Assembly (NCBI RefSeq): GCF_003710935.1
Contig: NZ_RHHS01000010.1
Coordinates: 1-64,000, forward strand
DNA length: 64,000 nucleotides
Direction of reading: 5' to 3'
Source: Brevibacillus gelatini
GTDB lineage: Bacteria > Bacillota > Bacilli > Brevibacillales > Brevibacillaceae
A program made the translations under genes and the position numbers. The notes under the pieces are model-generated. The model did no database searches, was not told the origin of the DNA, and saw nothing but the letters and a program-made list of their open reading frames with translations. Below are positions 43,827 to 52,242 of this stretch, piece by piece (the first letter of the stretch is position 1; the number at the start of each line of letters is the position of its first letter).

Positions 43827-44963
43827 TTGAGCGATTGTCTCGTAGTGGGTGGAGGAATTATCGGATTAAGTCTGGCTTATGAGCTGTCACGAAGAGGGAT
43901 GAGCGTAACGCTGGTCGAGCAGGACGAATGGGGCGGTCAGGCGTCTTCTGCTGCGGCGGGGATGCTTGCGCCCTTGAAGGAGTTTGCAGCCCCAGGCCCG
44001 ATGCTCGATCTGGGCATGACGTCCCTGGCCTGTTATCCACAGTGGGCAGCCGAACTGGAGGAGTTTACCGGAGGGGACGTCCAGCTCAGCCTGGAAGGGC
44101 TGCTCACGGTTGCGCTCAACGATGACGAGCAGGAACAGCTTTTGGCGAAGTACCTTTGGCAAAAAGAAGCGGGGTACAGCGTTCACTTTTTGACGGAACG
44201 CCAGCAACTGGCTGAGGTGGAGCCGCTTTTGACCGAACAGGCGCAGGCAGCCATTTACTCTCCGTATGAAGGTCATATCAACAACCGCATGCTGCTGCGC
44301 GCGCTTGTGACAGCGTGTCGGCTGCAAGGCGTCGTGCTGCACGCAGGCTGTGTCGTGAGCGGCATAGCGGTAAAAGGCGGCCGGGTAGTCGGCGTGGAGA
44401 GCTCGCTTGGGCCGCTGCGGGCAACGCAAACGATCATCACGTCAGGCGCGTGGGCGGGCATCATGCTGGAAATGCTCGGCGTATCGGTTCCCGTTCGCCC
44501 GGTTCGCGGCCAGATCGCGGCCGTTTCCTCCGCAGGCATCCCGCTGCGCACCGTCATTTTTGGCACATCGGGCTACATCACCCCGAAAAAGGACGGCAAA
44601 ATCGTCATCGGCGCGACCGAAGACGAAAGCGGCTTTCAGCGCGAGGTCACATTGGCTGGCTTGGCCAGCGTCCTGAACGGCGTCATGCCGTATGTGCCAG
44701 CCTTGCACAGTGCCGCTTTTCTGGAGGCGTGGGGCGGACTGCGGCCCGCTACGGCAGATGGCAAGCCGCTGCTTGGTCCTGTGCCCGGTTGGGACGGGCT
44801 TTCCATTGCCGGCGGGCATTTCCGCAACGGCATCCTGCTGTCCCCGGTAACAGCGAAATGGATGGCGGACTACCTGGAAAAAGGCGAGACGGAGCGCCTG
44901 ACACCGTTTTTGCCTTCCCGTTTTCTCGCGGAAACAGACCAAGCGCAGCACAAAATGGGCTAG
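43827..44963 (+). CDS. thiO: Glycine oxidase ThiO
   Basis: 378 residues from a TTG with GAGGAGAG upstream. FAD motif L-V-V-G-G-G-I-I-G-L-S-L-A-Y-E-L, then A-S-S-A-A-A-G-M-L-A-P and a C-terminal G-G-H-F-R-N-G-I-L segment, as in ThiO/glycine oxidases. It makes iminoglycine for the thiazole part of thiamine. The TPP riboswitch confirms the pathway. The usual partners thiS, thiG and thiF do not follow; thiO is a single-gene unit here. Confidence 0.93.
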   Translation: MSDCLVVGGGIIGLSLAYELSRRGMSVTLVEQDEWGGQASSAAAGMLAPLKEFAAPGPMLDLGMTSLACYPQWAAELEEFTGGDVQLSLEGLLTVALNDDEQEQLLAKYLWQKEAGYSVHFLTERQQLAEVEPLLTEQAQAAIYSPYEGHINNRMLLRALVTACRLQGVVLHAGCVVSGIAVKGGRVVGVESSLGPLRATQTIITSGAWAGIMLEMLGVSVPVRPVRGQIAAVSSAGIPLRTVIFGTSGYITPKKDGKIVIGATEDESGFQREVTLAGLASVLNGVMPYVPALHSAAFLEAWGGLRPATADGKPLLGPVPGWDGLSIAGGHFRNGILLSPVTAKWMADYLEKGETERLTPFLPSRFLAETDQAQHKMG

Positions 44964-45042
44964 TCCGGACTGCAAACCGGTACACCTCCCCATGGGCACC
45001 TGTATATGGTAATAAAGAAACACCAGAAGGGGAGGAGTTTCC

Positions 45043-45934
45043 ATGCAGTCTGAGAAAAAGCTGTACCAGGCTGACGTCCAGACGGTCAGCTTGATAAAAG
45101 ATATGCGTGAAAATGTGCAAAACATATGCAAGGAACACATCGAAAAAAAGGTGCGCATCGAAGCGATTGACGGCCAGGTTTTTGAAGGGGTGATCGTGGA
45201 TATTGACGATCAGAACGTATACGTGGAAGTGGACGATCCCGATGCAGAGGAAGACGGCATACGAGATCGAAGAGGTAGCCAGCCGCAAATCGCATGGAGA
45301 CTGGGACGGGTACCCGAATTGGACTCCCTATGGCTATCCGTATGGCGGGTATCAGGCGTTTGGCGATGTCAGTCCGCTTGGCAGCAGCAGCCAGCCCAAT
45401 CGGCCTCCTGCCGGTCAAGTCAGCCCTTACGCGGAAGATTGCTATCCATACGCTCCGATCAGCCCATTCGGCAGTCCGACACATCCCTATGGGCAGGTAA
45501 GCCCGTTTGGCAGCCCAGGCCAGCCGTACGGGCAAATGAGTCCGTTTGGCAGCCCAGGTGTGCCGTATGGGCAGGTGAGTCCGTTTGGCAGCCCAGGTGT
45601 GCCGTATGGGCAGGTGAGCCCGTTTGGGAGTCCGGGTCAGCCGCATGGGCAAGTGAGTCCGTTTGGCAGTCCCAGCTTTCCGTATGGCCAGGTGAGTCCG
45701 TATGGCGAGGGCGCTCCTTTCGTCAGCCCGTATTCCGGATTCAATCCGTACATGGCGCCGTTCCCACCGTTCCCGCCCTACCCGCCGCAGTCGTTTTACC
45801 CGTTTCCACCACCGCCGCCGCCACCTCCGGCTGCAGTCGTCGTCCCAAGGAAAAAACGCCGCCGTCCGTGCCGAAGAGGCAAAAAAATCATCCCACTCGC
45901 CTTGTTTACGCTTTTGACGATCGCACTGCTCTAA
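45043..45934 (+). pseudogene. Repeat-rich protein with Sm-like N-terminus, interrupted by a frameshift
   Basis: The N-terminus (from ATG 45043, AGGGGAGGAG upstream) is a helical start followed by R-I-E-A-I-D-G-Q-V-F-E-G-V-I-V-D-I-D-D-Q-N-V-Y-V, a small-barrel (Sm/LSM-like) pattern. Around 45250-45262 the coding frame moves by one base: the continuation A-Y-E-I-E-E-V-A and the repeats S-P-F-G-S-P-x-x-P-Y-G-Q-V are in the frame that ends at 45934. The tail is proline-rich, then R-K-K-R-R-R-P-C-R-R-G-K-K and a hydrophobic C-terminal segment. Together this would be a protein of about 297 residues. I cannot tell a true mutation from a sequence error or slippage. No function known; a spore-surface or exosporium role is speculation. 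Confidence 0.6.
45461..45694 (+). repeat. Six tandem 39-bp coding repeats
   Basis: Each 39-bp unit encodes S-P-F-G-S-P-x-x-P-Y-G-Q-V (13 residues) with variation mainly at two positions. Partial, degenerate units lie on both sides. Units are highly similar at the DNA level, so copy number is likely to vary between strains. Confidence 0.9.
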
Positions 45935-45956
45935 AACGTGAAAGTATCGAGCGATC

Positions 45957-45992
45957 AAGCCTCTTGCCAACTGCAGTTCCGGCAGCGAGGCT
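45957..45992 (+). terminator. Hairpin after the repeat-rich gene
   Basis: AAGCCTC and GAGGCTT enclose a partly paired loop (GCC/GGC); TGTTGCTCGTTTT follows. It is a weak T-tract, so a probable but not certain terminator. Confidence 0.5.
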
Positions 45993-46082
45993 TGTTGCTC
46001 GTTTTGCCTGCCCTCGCCTGTGAGTACAACCTGCTGTTTCGGCGCACACTACCAGTAGCATGTAACGAAGGCAGGGATACAA

Positions 46083-46481
46083 ATGAAGAAAATCCAAAGC
46101 AGCTTACCAGGGACGAAGGCGACATTCGGGTATTTTCGCGAATCGCTTGAGCCGCATTTTACATTGGCTAACTGGGATTACGAGCACGGCTATTTCGACC
46201 GCAGCCTTGACGACAAAAACACGGTGTACCTGCGCATCCCGGTAAAAGTTTTGCAGGGCGAGCTGGACAGCCCCGATGCCTGGCTGGAGCTGGGCGAACC
46301 GTTTGTTTTGCGCCACGTCTACAACACAGGCGTAGAGGAAGAGATCGGCTACTACGCCCCCGTCGCTTCAGCCGTGATGAACCAGTTCCAGGAACCGCTC
46401 GACAAAGACGCCGAGATCGACCCCCGCTGGATTCGCAAGGCCGAAGCAATCGTCAAAGAACTGGAAAGTCGTTTCGGGTGA
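46083..46481 (+). CDS. yugN: YugN-like family protein
   Basis: 132 residues, soluble. I-Q-S-S-L-P-G-T, a L-R-I-P-V segment, F-V-L-R-H-V-Y-N-T-G and Y-Y-A-P-V-A-S-A-V-M-N-Q-F-Q-E-P identify the YugN-like family. In B. subtilis yugN is near pgi, as here (2.6 kb from pgi). Function unknown. Confidence 0.87.
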   Translation: MKKIQSSLPGTKATFGYFRESLEPHFTLANWDYEHGYFDRSLDDKNTVYLRIPVKVLQGELDSPDAWLELGEPFVLRHVYNTGVEEEIGYYAPVASAVMNQFQEPLDKDAEIDPRWIRKAEAIVKELESRFG

Positions 46482-46483
46482 AA

Positions 46484-46515
46484 AGTGGGCCTTGGGCAGG
46501 CCTGCTTTTTTTGTT
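46484..46515 (+). terminator. Terminator of yugN
   Basis: AGTGGGCCT and AGGCCTGCT form an imperfect stem with loop TGGGC, followed by six or more T's. Confidence 0.7.
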
Positions 46516-46677
46516 GCACTTTGCTTCGCTGAAAGCCAGCGAGGAAGGGCTTTTCATTTTTTTCCTTTCTCACAAAGATTTGTTTTTCCACTATCCGTCA
46601 GGTAATATTTCCCTAACAGCAAAACGACCGACCACCCGTGCAAACCGACGTCCAGTCAGGAAACAGGAGGCGACCAC

Positions 46678-46860
46678 ATGGCGTTGTATCATGCGATAGC
46701 GAAATGGTATTGGAAAATCCGCAAGCCGCTGACTCTCGGAGTGCGCCTCATCGTGGCTGACGAACAAAAAGGCGTCCTTCATTTGGCACACCTCTGCCGT
46801 TTTCATGCAACCGCTTCTCCCATGTGTTATAGTGAGATCAACAACAACGAGCGTGCTTGA
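46678..46860 (+). pseudogene. 5' fragment of a Nudix-hydrolase-like gene
   Basis: An ATG with CAGGAGG upstream opens M-A-L-Y-H-A-I-A-K-W-Y-W-K-I-R-K-P-L-T-L-G-V-R-L-I-V-A-D, the N-terminus of Nudix hydrolases of the N-terminal W-K-I-x-x-P-x-x-x-G-V-R type. After about 36 codons the expected continuation (v-x-H-T-Y, then the G-x5-E-x7-R-E-U-x-E-E-x-G-U Nudix box) is absent and the frame ends after 60 codons, just before nadK. It is probably a truncated gene. Confidence 0.5.
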
Positions 46861-46894
46861 CCGCTTCGAAGGATAAAAGTGAGGGCAGACCAGC

Positions 46895-47692
46895 ATGAAG
46901 ATTGCGACTGTACTGCGAAATGACGATTATACACGGGAAGTAGAACAACTGTTGAAGGAAAAGCTGCGCGAGGCAGGCAGTCCGTACACGTTTGTGAACG
47001 GAACAGAGGCCAAGCCTGACATGGTGCTCTCCATCGGAGGGGACGGGACGCTGCTGGAGGCGGTGCATCAATACGGAATGGAACCTGCCTATGTCGGGAT
47101 TCATACGGGCCACCTTGGTTTTTACGCCGACTGGCGGCCGGAGGAGCTGGATGAGTTCGTCGACCGGCTGCTGCACGCCGAACCGGCGATCGTCGAGTAT
47201 CCGACGGTCCAGTGCCGCATTGATACAACAGATGGCCAGCAACACGAAAAATGGGCGTTGAACGAATTGGTCCTGCGCAACGCATCCCTCTCGACACTGG
47301 TTGCTTGCGTCTACATAAACGGGGACGAGCTGGAGACGTTTCGCGGCGACGGGCTGATCGTTTCCTCGCCATCGGGGAGCACAGCCTACAACAAAGCCGT
47401 GGATGGAGCCATCGTGCATCCGTCCATCGAGGCGATCCAACTGTCCGAAATCGCCTCCATCAACAACCAGGCGTACCGGACGATCAACAGCTCGCTCGTT
47501 TTGCCCAAGCATCACGAAGTCGAGCTGATCGTCATGAACCCGGAGATCATGATCGGCCTCGACCGCGAACAGGCGGTGTGGAGGGGCGTACGTTCCATTA
47601 CGTGCCGCGTCGGGCAAGGCAAGGTCAAATTCGCCCGCTACAAGCGGCTGACGTTCTGGAGCAGGGTGCGCAATTCGTTTATAAAAGGATAG
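46895..47692 (+). CDS. nadK: NAD kinase
   Basis: 265 residues. G-G-D-G-T near residue 50 (S-I-G-G-D-G-T-L-L-E-A), then G-I-H-T-G-H-L-G-F-Y and N-E-L-V-L-R-N, and S-S-P-S-G-S-T-A-Y-N-K-A form the active site of the PpnK family. It phosphorylates NAD to NADP with ATP or polyphosphate. ATG with GTGAGGG upstream. The length and ending resemble the second Bacillus paralogue (NadK2/YtdI); a first copy presumably lies elsewhere. Confidence 0.93.
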   Translation: MKIATVLRNDDYTREVEQLLKEKLREAGSPYTFVNGTEAKPDMVLSIGGDGTLLEAVHQYGMEPAYVGIHTGHLGFYADWRPEELDEFVDRLLHAEPAIVEYPTVQCRIDTTDGQQHEKWALNELVLRNASLSTLVACVYINGDELETFRGDGLIVSSPSGSTAYNKAVDGAIVHPSIEAIQLSEIASINNQAYRTINSSLVLPKHHEVELIVMNPEIMIGLDREQAVWRGVRSITCRVGQGKVKFARYKRLTFWSRVRNSFIKG

Positions 47693-47714
47693 AGACGAGA
47701 GGGGGAGGGTTCCC

Positions 47715-48434
47715 GTGAAAAAGATAGGAACATTGCAAAGCATTTTCCGTCATCCGGTAAAAGCGATGCAGGGGGAGCAGTTGGTGACGTCCGAGGTCGA
47801 CGCTTTCGGCCTGTACGGCGATCGGGCTTATTACTTTCTGGACGACTCTCGCGGCGGCAAATATTTGAGTGCAGATGTCGTTCCGGCGCTGCTCGGCTAC
47901 CATGCCCGCCTGGGAGAAAAGACGGGCGAAGATGCATACCCCGAGGTTGAGATCGAAGCGCGTGACGGCAGCGTACATACGTGGGGAGAGTCGTTGTTCG
48001 CCCATGTCGCACAGACAGCGAAAAGAAGAGTGACACCGATGCGCAGTCTCCCGACAGAGGGAGGGAAAAACTGGGAGGATCACATTCTGCTGGTGACGGA
48101 TGCCTCCCTGCGCGAGCTGGCCCGGGTGATCGGCAGCGACTGGATTGACCCGAGACGTTTTCGCGGAAACCTCATCGTCGTGCTGGAAGACGACGAACCG
48201 TTTGCAGAAGACAAATGGCTGGGAAAAAAGCTGCAAATCAACGACGTGACGCTGCAGGTCAACAAGCATTGCGAGCGTTGCATGTACGTCAATGTCGATC
48301 CGGATACGCTGCAAATGAACGCGGCCGTGCTGAAAGCATGTGTGAAGCGCCATGAAAACCGCTTTGGCGTGTACGCCTCTGTGGTGACGACAGGTACGGT
48401 GTCGCAGGGCGACGAGGTGTTTCTTCTGGAGTAG
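47715..48434 (+). CDS. MOSC-domain protein, YcbX-like
   Basis: 239 residues from a GTG with GAGGGGGAGG upstream. An N-terminal MOSC beta-barrel (S-I-F-R-H-P-V-K-A-M-Q-G-E, G-D-R-A-Y-Y-F-L-D) is followed by the MOSC core with the conserved cysteine region H-C-E-R-C-M-Y-V-N-V-D-P, differing from the YiiM-type protein at 20731. Likely binds molybdenum cofactor or iron-sulfur and reduces N-hydroxylated compounds. It begins 22 bases after nadK and may be co-transcribed. Confidence 0.83.
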   Translation: MKKIGTLQSIFRHPVKAMQGEQLVTSEVDAFGLYGDRAYYFLDDSRGGKYLSADVVPALLGYHARLGEKTGEDAYPEVEIEARDGSVHTWGESLFAHVAQTAKRRVTPMRSLPTEGGKNWEDHILLVTDASLRELARVIGSDWIDPRRFRGNLIVVLEDDEPFAEDKWLGKKLQINDVTLQVNKHCERCMYVNVDPDTLQMNAAVLKACVKRHENRFGVYASVVTTGTVSQGDEVFLLE

Positions 48435-48467
48435 GGACTTGGCAACTGGCTAGTGGAGGTGCGAAGG

Positions 48468-48953
48468 ATGACCGTGATGAGTCCTGTAGAAAAAGTGAAG
48501 GCTTTTGTGCAGCAGTACGATCCTGCAATCGAGCCGATTTTGTTCGAGCAGCCGCTTCCGACATCTGAGGCAGCCGCCGAAGCGCTGGGCTGCGAGGTGG
48601 GACAAATCGCCAAGTCGATTCTGTTTCGGGCGGGCGACCAGTTCGCGCTGTTTGTTGCAGCGGGAGATGTCAAGATTCATCCCAAACAGGTCAAGGCTGC
48701 TTTGGGCTCGGGCAAGGCAAAGATGGCTTCCCCCGAAGAAGTGGAAAAGGTGACAGGCTATCGCGTAGGCGCTGTCTGTCCGTTTGCGTTGCAGGAGGAA
48801 GTTCCCGTCTACGTCGACACTTCCCTGCGGCGCTTTCCTGTCGTCCATACGGCTGCGGGCGTTGCCGAATCGATTTTGCCTGTCACCTACGAAGCATTGC
48901 TTGCCATGACCAAAGCCGTCGAGATCGATGCGGCCAATGCGCCGGCTTCGTAA
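48468..48953 (+). CDS. YbaK/EbsC-type aminoacyl-tRNA deacylase
   Basis: 161 residues from ATG 48468 with GGAGGTG upstream. The fold begins M-S-P-V-E-K-V-K-A-F, with the family core C-E-V-G-Q-I-A-K-S-I-L-F, G-D-V-K-I-H-P-K-Q-V and G-Y-R-V-G-A-V-C-P-F-A. Members hydrolyse mischarged tRNAs in trans (for example Cys-tRNA-Pro). The lysine in I-A-K-S-I is the usual catalytic-site residue. Last gene of the nadK cluster, followed by a terminator. Confidence 0.87.
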   Translation: MTVMSPVEKVKAFVQQYDPAIEPILFEQPLPTSEAAAEALGCEVGQIAKSILFRAGDQFALFVAAGDVKIHPKQVKAALGSGKAKMASPEEVEKVTGYRVGAVCPFALQEEVPVYVDTSLRRFPVVHTAAGVAESILPVTYEALLAMTKAVEIDAANAPAS

Positions 48954-49005
48954 AAAACATGACCGTTTTGCAAGCCGCAAGCAGACAAGCCGTTTTCCCA
49001 AAAAC

Positions 49006-49046
49006 AAAGCCGACAATCCGCGTAACAGCGTGGATTGTCGGCTTTT
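49006..49046. terminator. Bidirectional terminator
   Basis: AAAGCCGACAATCC and GGATTGTCGGCTTT form a 14-bp perfect stem between convergent gene sets (YbaK-like and the exonuclease). Confidence 0.88.
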
Positions 49047-49098
49047 GTTCGTTTGCAAAGGGGAAGTTTCACGCTCCCCAAGCGATTCCTCGCCTGTT

Positions 49099-49815
49099 CT
49101 ACCGCAGCGCCTCGTACACCTCCCGCAGATTGGTATATCCGGCCTGCTGCGCTTTTTTCAAATACTTCGACCACAGCGTCCCGGCCGCCACCGCGTCACA
49201 GTAGGCGTGGTGCCTGCGGGAGATCGGGATGTTGTGCTGGGCGCAGAGGACGTCCAGCGAGCCGTTGCCGACCGGGTTGCTCAACAGTCGAATCAAGAGC
49301 ATCGTGTCGAGTATCCGGTGGGTCAGCGGTCGTCGGCTTGTTTTCCAGAGGGCCGAGCGAAAAAATTCGCGTTCATGCCGGGAGTGGTGGGCGACGAGTG
49401 GACGATCCCCCGCGAATCGGAAAAACTGCGAGAGAGCTTCCGGCAGATCAGGCGCGTCCGCCGTCATCTCGTCGGTAATCCCGGTCAGTGAGCGGACGTG
49501 GGGCGGGATCGTGCGCCCCGGATTGACCAGCGTGTAAAACGAATCTTCGAGCAGCAGCTTTTCCCCGCGCATCGCCACCGCGCCGATAGAGATGATCGCG
49601 TCTCCGTGATCGGGGTAAAAGCCGGTCGTCTCCAGATCGACGACGACGACCTCCAGATCGGCAAGCGGTATGTTTTCGCTGGAATCAACGGGCCTTGCTT
49701 CCTTGGAGATGGAGCGAAGATAAGCCTGGTGCTGTTTGTCGGCGTCGCCAAGCCCCCACTTCCAGTCGCCGCGGTTCATGTTCCACAAGCGGCCGATGAA
49801 GTCCCATTTTGCCAA
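49099..49815 (-). CDS. DnaQ/PolC-like 3'-5' exonuclease
   Basis: 238 residues from a TTG at 49815 with GGAGGAG upstream. Exo I V-V-D-L-E-T-T-G-F, Exo II around L-V-A-H-H-S-R-H-E-R-E-F-F, and Exo III H-H-A-Y-C-D-A give the DEDDh active site. It begins 12 bases after the DUF294 gene. The same two-gene unit (DUF294 nucleotidyltransferase plus DnaQ-like exonuclease) recurs in other Bacilli, suggesting joint action on a nucleic acid or nucleotide signal. Confidence 0.87.
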   Translation of the reverse strand: MAKWDFIGRLWNMNRGDWKWGLGDADKQHQAYLRSISKEARPVDSSENIPLADLEVVVVDLETTGFYPDHGDAIISIGAVAMRGEKLLLEDSFYTLVNPGRTIPPHVRSLTGITDEMTADAPDLPEALSQFFRFAGDRPLVAHHSRHEREFFRSALWKTSRRPLTHRILDTMLLIRLLSNPVGNGSLDVLCAQHNIPISRRHHAYCDAVAAGTLWSKYLKKAQQAGYTNLREVYEALR

Positions 49816-49827
49816 ACGCGTCTCCTC

Positions 49828-50997
49828 CTATCCCCTGAAGGTAGACGGGAGCTTCGCCGTCATTTTTTGCAGGCGGATTGCGAGCTTCATCGCTTCGCGC
49901 ACCTGTGTGATGGAATCAGGCGAGAGCTTGTTGAGCTTGATGTAACTGTTGCTCGTGTAATGTCCGTCCTCCCAGTGAAGCAGGGCGGTCAGGCGCAGCC
50001 CTTGGATCAGCCGAAAATGCGCGGCTATTTCGTCGCAAAAGCTTTTGCTCCACACGCCTTTTTCCGCCAGCTCACCGAGCCGCTCAAGCGTGGAGTTGAC
50101 GAAGATGCCGTGCGCCAGGGCGAAATGCCGCACGCAGTTGACGATCGGCAAATAGACGCCGTACTTGATGTTGATGGCTCCGCGAAACCGCCCGGTGACT
50201 TCGGGCAGCACTCTTCCGAACAGGCCGAGCGGCACGCGGTAATGCAAAGTGTTGCTGACCAGCCGATCGAGCAAAAACGTATTCCCGGCCAAAAGCTGCC
50301 GAAAGCGGTCGAGCACAGGAGCGAAAATGGCCGATTCCCCGTACAGGACGCGCACGTCGCTTGCCAAAAGCAAATAGCGGGCGTTTTCCCAGACCGGGTG
50401 AGAAATCCATCTGTCCAACTGGTCGATCCATTGATCGACGCTGCCGCGCCACTTCGGAGAGAGGCAGGTGACATTGCCCTGGCAAGGCGGATAGCCAACT
50501 TCCTCCAGACCGGAAACGATGGTCGCAGCCAGCAGTTGAAAATAGCCGTGAACCCGTTCCTGCTCGCTTTCGCTGAGGTGCTCGGGGATCGAATAGACAA
50601 GCCCGTTGTCCTGGTCGCTGATAATGGCCTGCTCAAAGCGTCCGCCGCTGCCGAATTGCAAAAAGGCAAACGGGACGGGCGGCTCGCCTACCCCTCTTTT
50701 AGCCAGAGCGTCTACGGCAAGCAGAACGCCCTGGCGGATCAGGTTGTCGTGAATCAGGTTTACTACGATGGAAAAAGGGGCCATCTCCCCTGCGCGGTTC
50801 AATTCGCGCAAGGGATCCGGGTCGAGCAATTCCTGGCGAAGCTGCGCAAGCTCCGCGAACGATTCCGCCTGCTGGATGCGCGCTACCTGCTCAGGCGAGA
50901 GTGTGAGAGGTGCTGCTTTGCTTGGACGCAGCGGGGCGAATGGGCTCAGGTTGCAGTAGTTCCGGATAACCGTATCCTCCATGTTCGCTAAGGTCAA
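49828..50997 (-). CDS. DUF294 nucleotidyltransferase-like protein
   Basis: About 389 residues. The nucleotidyltransferase motif is G-S-G-G-R-F-E-Q with S-D-Q-D-N-G (two Asp), followed by the DUF294 C-terminal helical domain. No CBS domains. The start is inside amt: TTG 50997 has GAGGTGG 6 bases upstream; ATG 50982 is the next choice. Either way it overlaps amt by about 100 bases, an unusually long overlap. It resembles GlnD-type uridylyltransferase cores, and its link to amt might reflect nitrogen signalling, but that is inference. Confidence 0.82.
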   Translation of the reverse strand: MTLANMEDTVIRNYCNLSPFAPLRPSKAAPLTLSPEQVARIQQAESFAELAQLRQELLDPDPLRELNRAGEMAPFSIVVNLIHDNLIRQGVLLAVDALAKRGVGEPPVPFAFLQFGSGGRFEQAIISDQDNGLVYSIPEHLSESEQERVHGYFQLLAATIVSGLEEVGYPPCQGNVTCLSPKWRGSVDQWIDQLDRWISHPVWENARYLLLASDVRVLYGESAIFAPVLDRFRQLLAGNTFLLDRLVSNTLHYRVPLGLFGRVLPEVTGRFRGAINIKYGVYLPIVNCVRHFALAHGIFVNSTLERLGELAEKGVWSKSFCDEIAAHFRLIQGLRLTALLHWEDGHYTSNSYIKLNKLSPDSITQVREAMKLAIRLQKMTAKLPSTFRG

Positions 50998-52225
50998 GGC
51001 CAACCACCTCTTCTTCTTCAGTGACGCGAAGTCCGATTGTCGCTTTCAGAATGGACAAAACGATGTACGCTACAACAAACACATAAGCCATGGAGCCTGC
51101 CAGGCCAAGCGCCTGTACACCGAGCTGGTGCAGCCCGCCGCCGTAAAACAGTCCGGCACCGCCTACCCCGACTTTTTCCGCAAGTTCAGGCGTAGCGAAC
51201 AGGCCAGTGGACAGCGTGCCCCAGATTCCGGCCACACCGTGAACGGAAAAAGCGAAGACCGGATCATCAATTCCCATGCGATCAAACCAGATGGAGGTAT
51301 AAAATGTAAGAATACCTGACACAGCGCCGATTACGACAGCTGCCCACGGCTCGACGAATGCGCACGAAGCAGTGATGGCGACGAGAGCGGCCAGGACGCC
51401 GTTCAGCATGCTCGGGATGTCCGCTTTGCCCATGACGATCCAGGAAATGGCGAGGGCGGCGACAGCGCCTGCTGCTGTAGCGAGGTTGGTCGTAACCGCG
51501 ACATAGCCGAAAAAGCCGGAGGTGCTGCCAAGGGTGGAGCCTGCGTTGAAGCCGAACCAGCCGATCCACAGAAACAGCACGCCGAGCACGGAGTACACCT
51601 GGTTGTGACCGGGGATCAGGTTGGAGCTGCCGTCACGGTTGTATTTGCCGATGCGCGGCTTCAACAGAACAGTAGCGACGAGTGCGACGATAGCGCCTTG
51701 CAGATGGACAACCGTGGAGCCGGCGAAGTCTTGCATGCCGAGCTGGGCGAGCCAGCCTCCGCCCCAGACCCAGTGGCCGACGACAGGGTAGATGAGGACA
51801 GTGAACAATACGCTGAAAATAAAGTAAACGGACAGCTTGGCTCGCTCGGCAAAACCGCCCCAGGCGATTGCCAGCGAAACCGCCGCGAATGCGAGCTGGA
51901 AGAGGAAGAGAATCGAGATCGGAACGGTCGCGGCTGAAAAGGCGGAGAAAGCGTCCTTTTGCAAGCCGTCGAAGAAAAATCCGGATAAGCCGATGAAGGA
52001 GTTGCCGTCACCAAAAGTCAGACCGAAGCCAAACGCCCAAAAGGCGATGGAGCAAATGCCGAAGGTGAGGACGGTCTTGCCTGCGACGTGGCCGGCGTTT
52101 TTCATCCGGGTCGATCCGGCCTCAAGCAAGGCAAACCCTACTTGCATGAGAATGACCAGGATGGCCGAGACCATAACCCATGTGGCATCAATGGCGGACA
52201 ACAGTTCAGTGAGAGTCGGTTCCAT
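50891..52225 (-). CDS. amt: Ammonium transporter Amt
   Basis: 444 residues from ATG 52225 with AAAGGAG upstream, eleven membrane helices. The twin histidines of the conduction pore are in T-V-V-H-L-Q-G-A and S-V-H-G-V-A-G-I-W-G. The C-terminal G-L-R-V-T-E-E-E-E-V-V-G-L-D-L-S-E-H-G-G-Y-G-Y-P-E is conserved, and a further 20 residues extend into the next gene. Two GlnR/TnrA boxes lie upstream. No glnK/PII gene is adjacent. Confidence 0.94.
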   Translation of the reverse strand: MEPTLTELLSAIDATWVMVSAILVILMQVGFALLEAGSTRMKNAGHVAGKTVLTFGICSIAFWAFGFGLTFGDGNSFIGLSGFFFDGLQKDAFSAFSAATVPISILFLFQLAFAAVSLAIAWGGFAERAKLSVYFIFSVLFTVLIYPVVGHWVWGGGWLAQLGMQDFAGSTVVHLQGAIVALVATVLLKPRIGKYNRDGSSNLIPGHNQVYSVLGVLFLWIGWFGFNAGSTLGSTSGFFGYVAVTTNLATAAGAVAALAISWIVMGKADIPSMLNGVLAALVAITASCAFVEPWAAVVIGAVSGILTFYTSIWFDRMGIDDPVFAFSVHGVAGIWGTLSTGLFATPELAEKVGVGGAGLFYGGGLHQLGVQALGLAGSMAYVFVVAYIVLSILKATIGLRVTEEEEVVGLDLSEHGGYGYPELLQPEPIRPAASKQSSTSHTLA

Positions 52226-52242
52226 TCGTTCCACTCCTTTTA

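Noticed and set aside
45461-45694. Possible CRISPR-like array of 39-bp units
   Set aside because: The units are directly adjacent with no spacers, are coding, and translate into a regular 13-residue repeat.
45262-46023. Continuation of the 45043 frame to 46023 as the true protein
   Set aside because: After the frame change this frame gives Trp/Gln/Arg-rich low-complexity sequence, while the other frame gives regular repeats and a sensible C-terminus.
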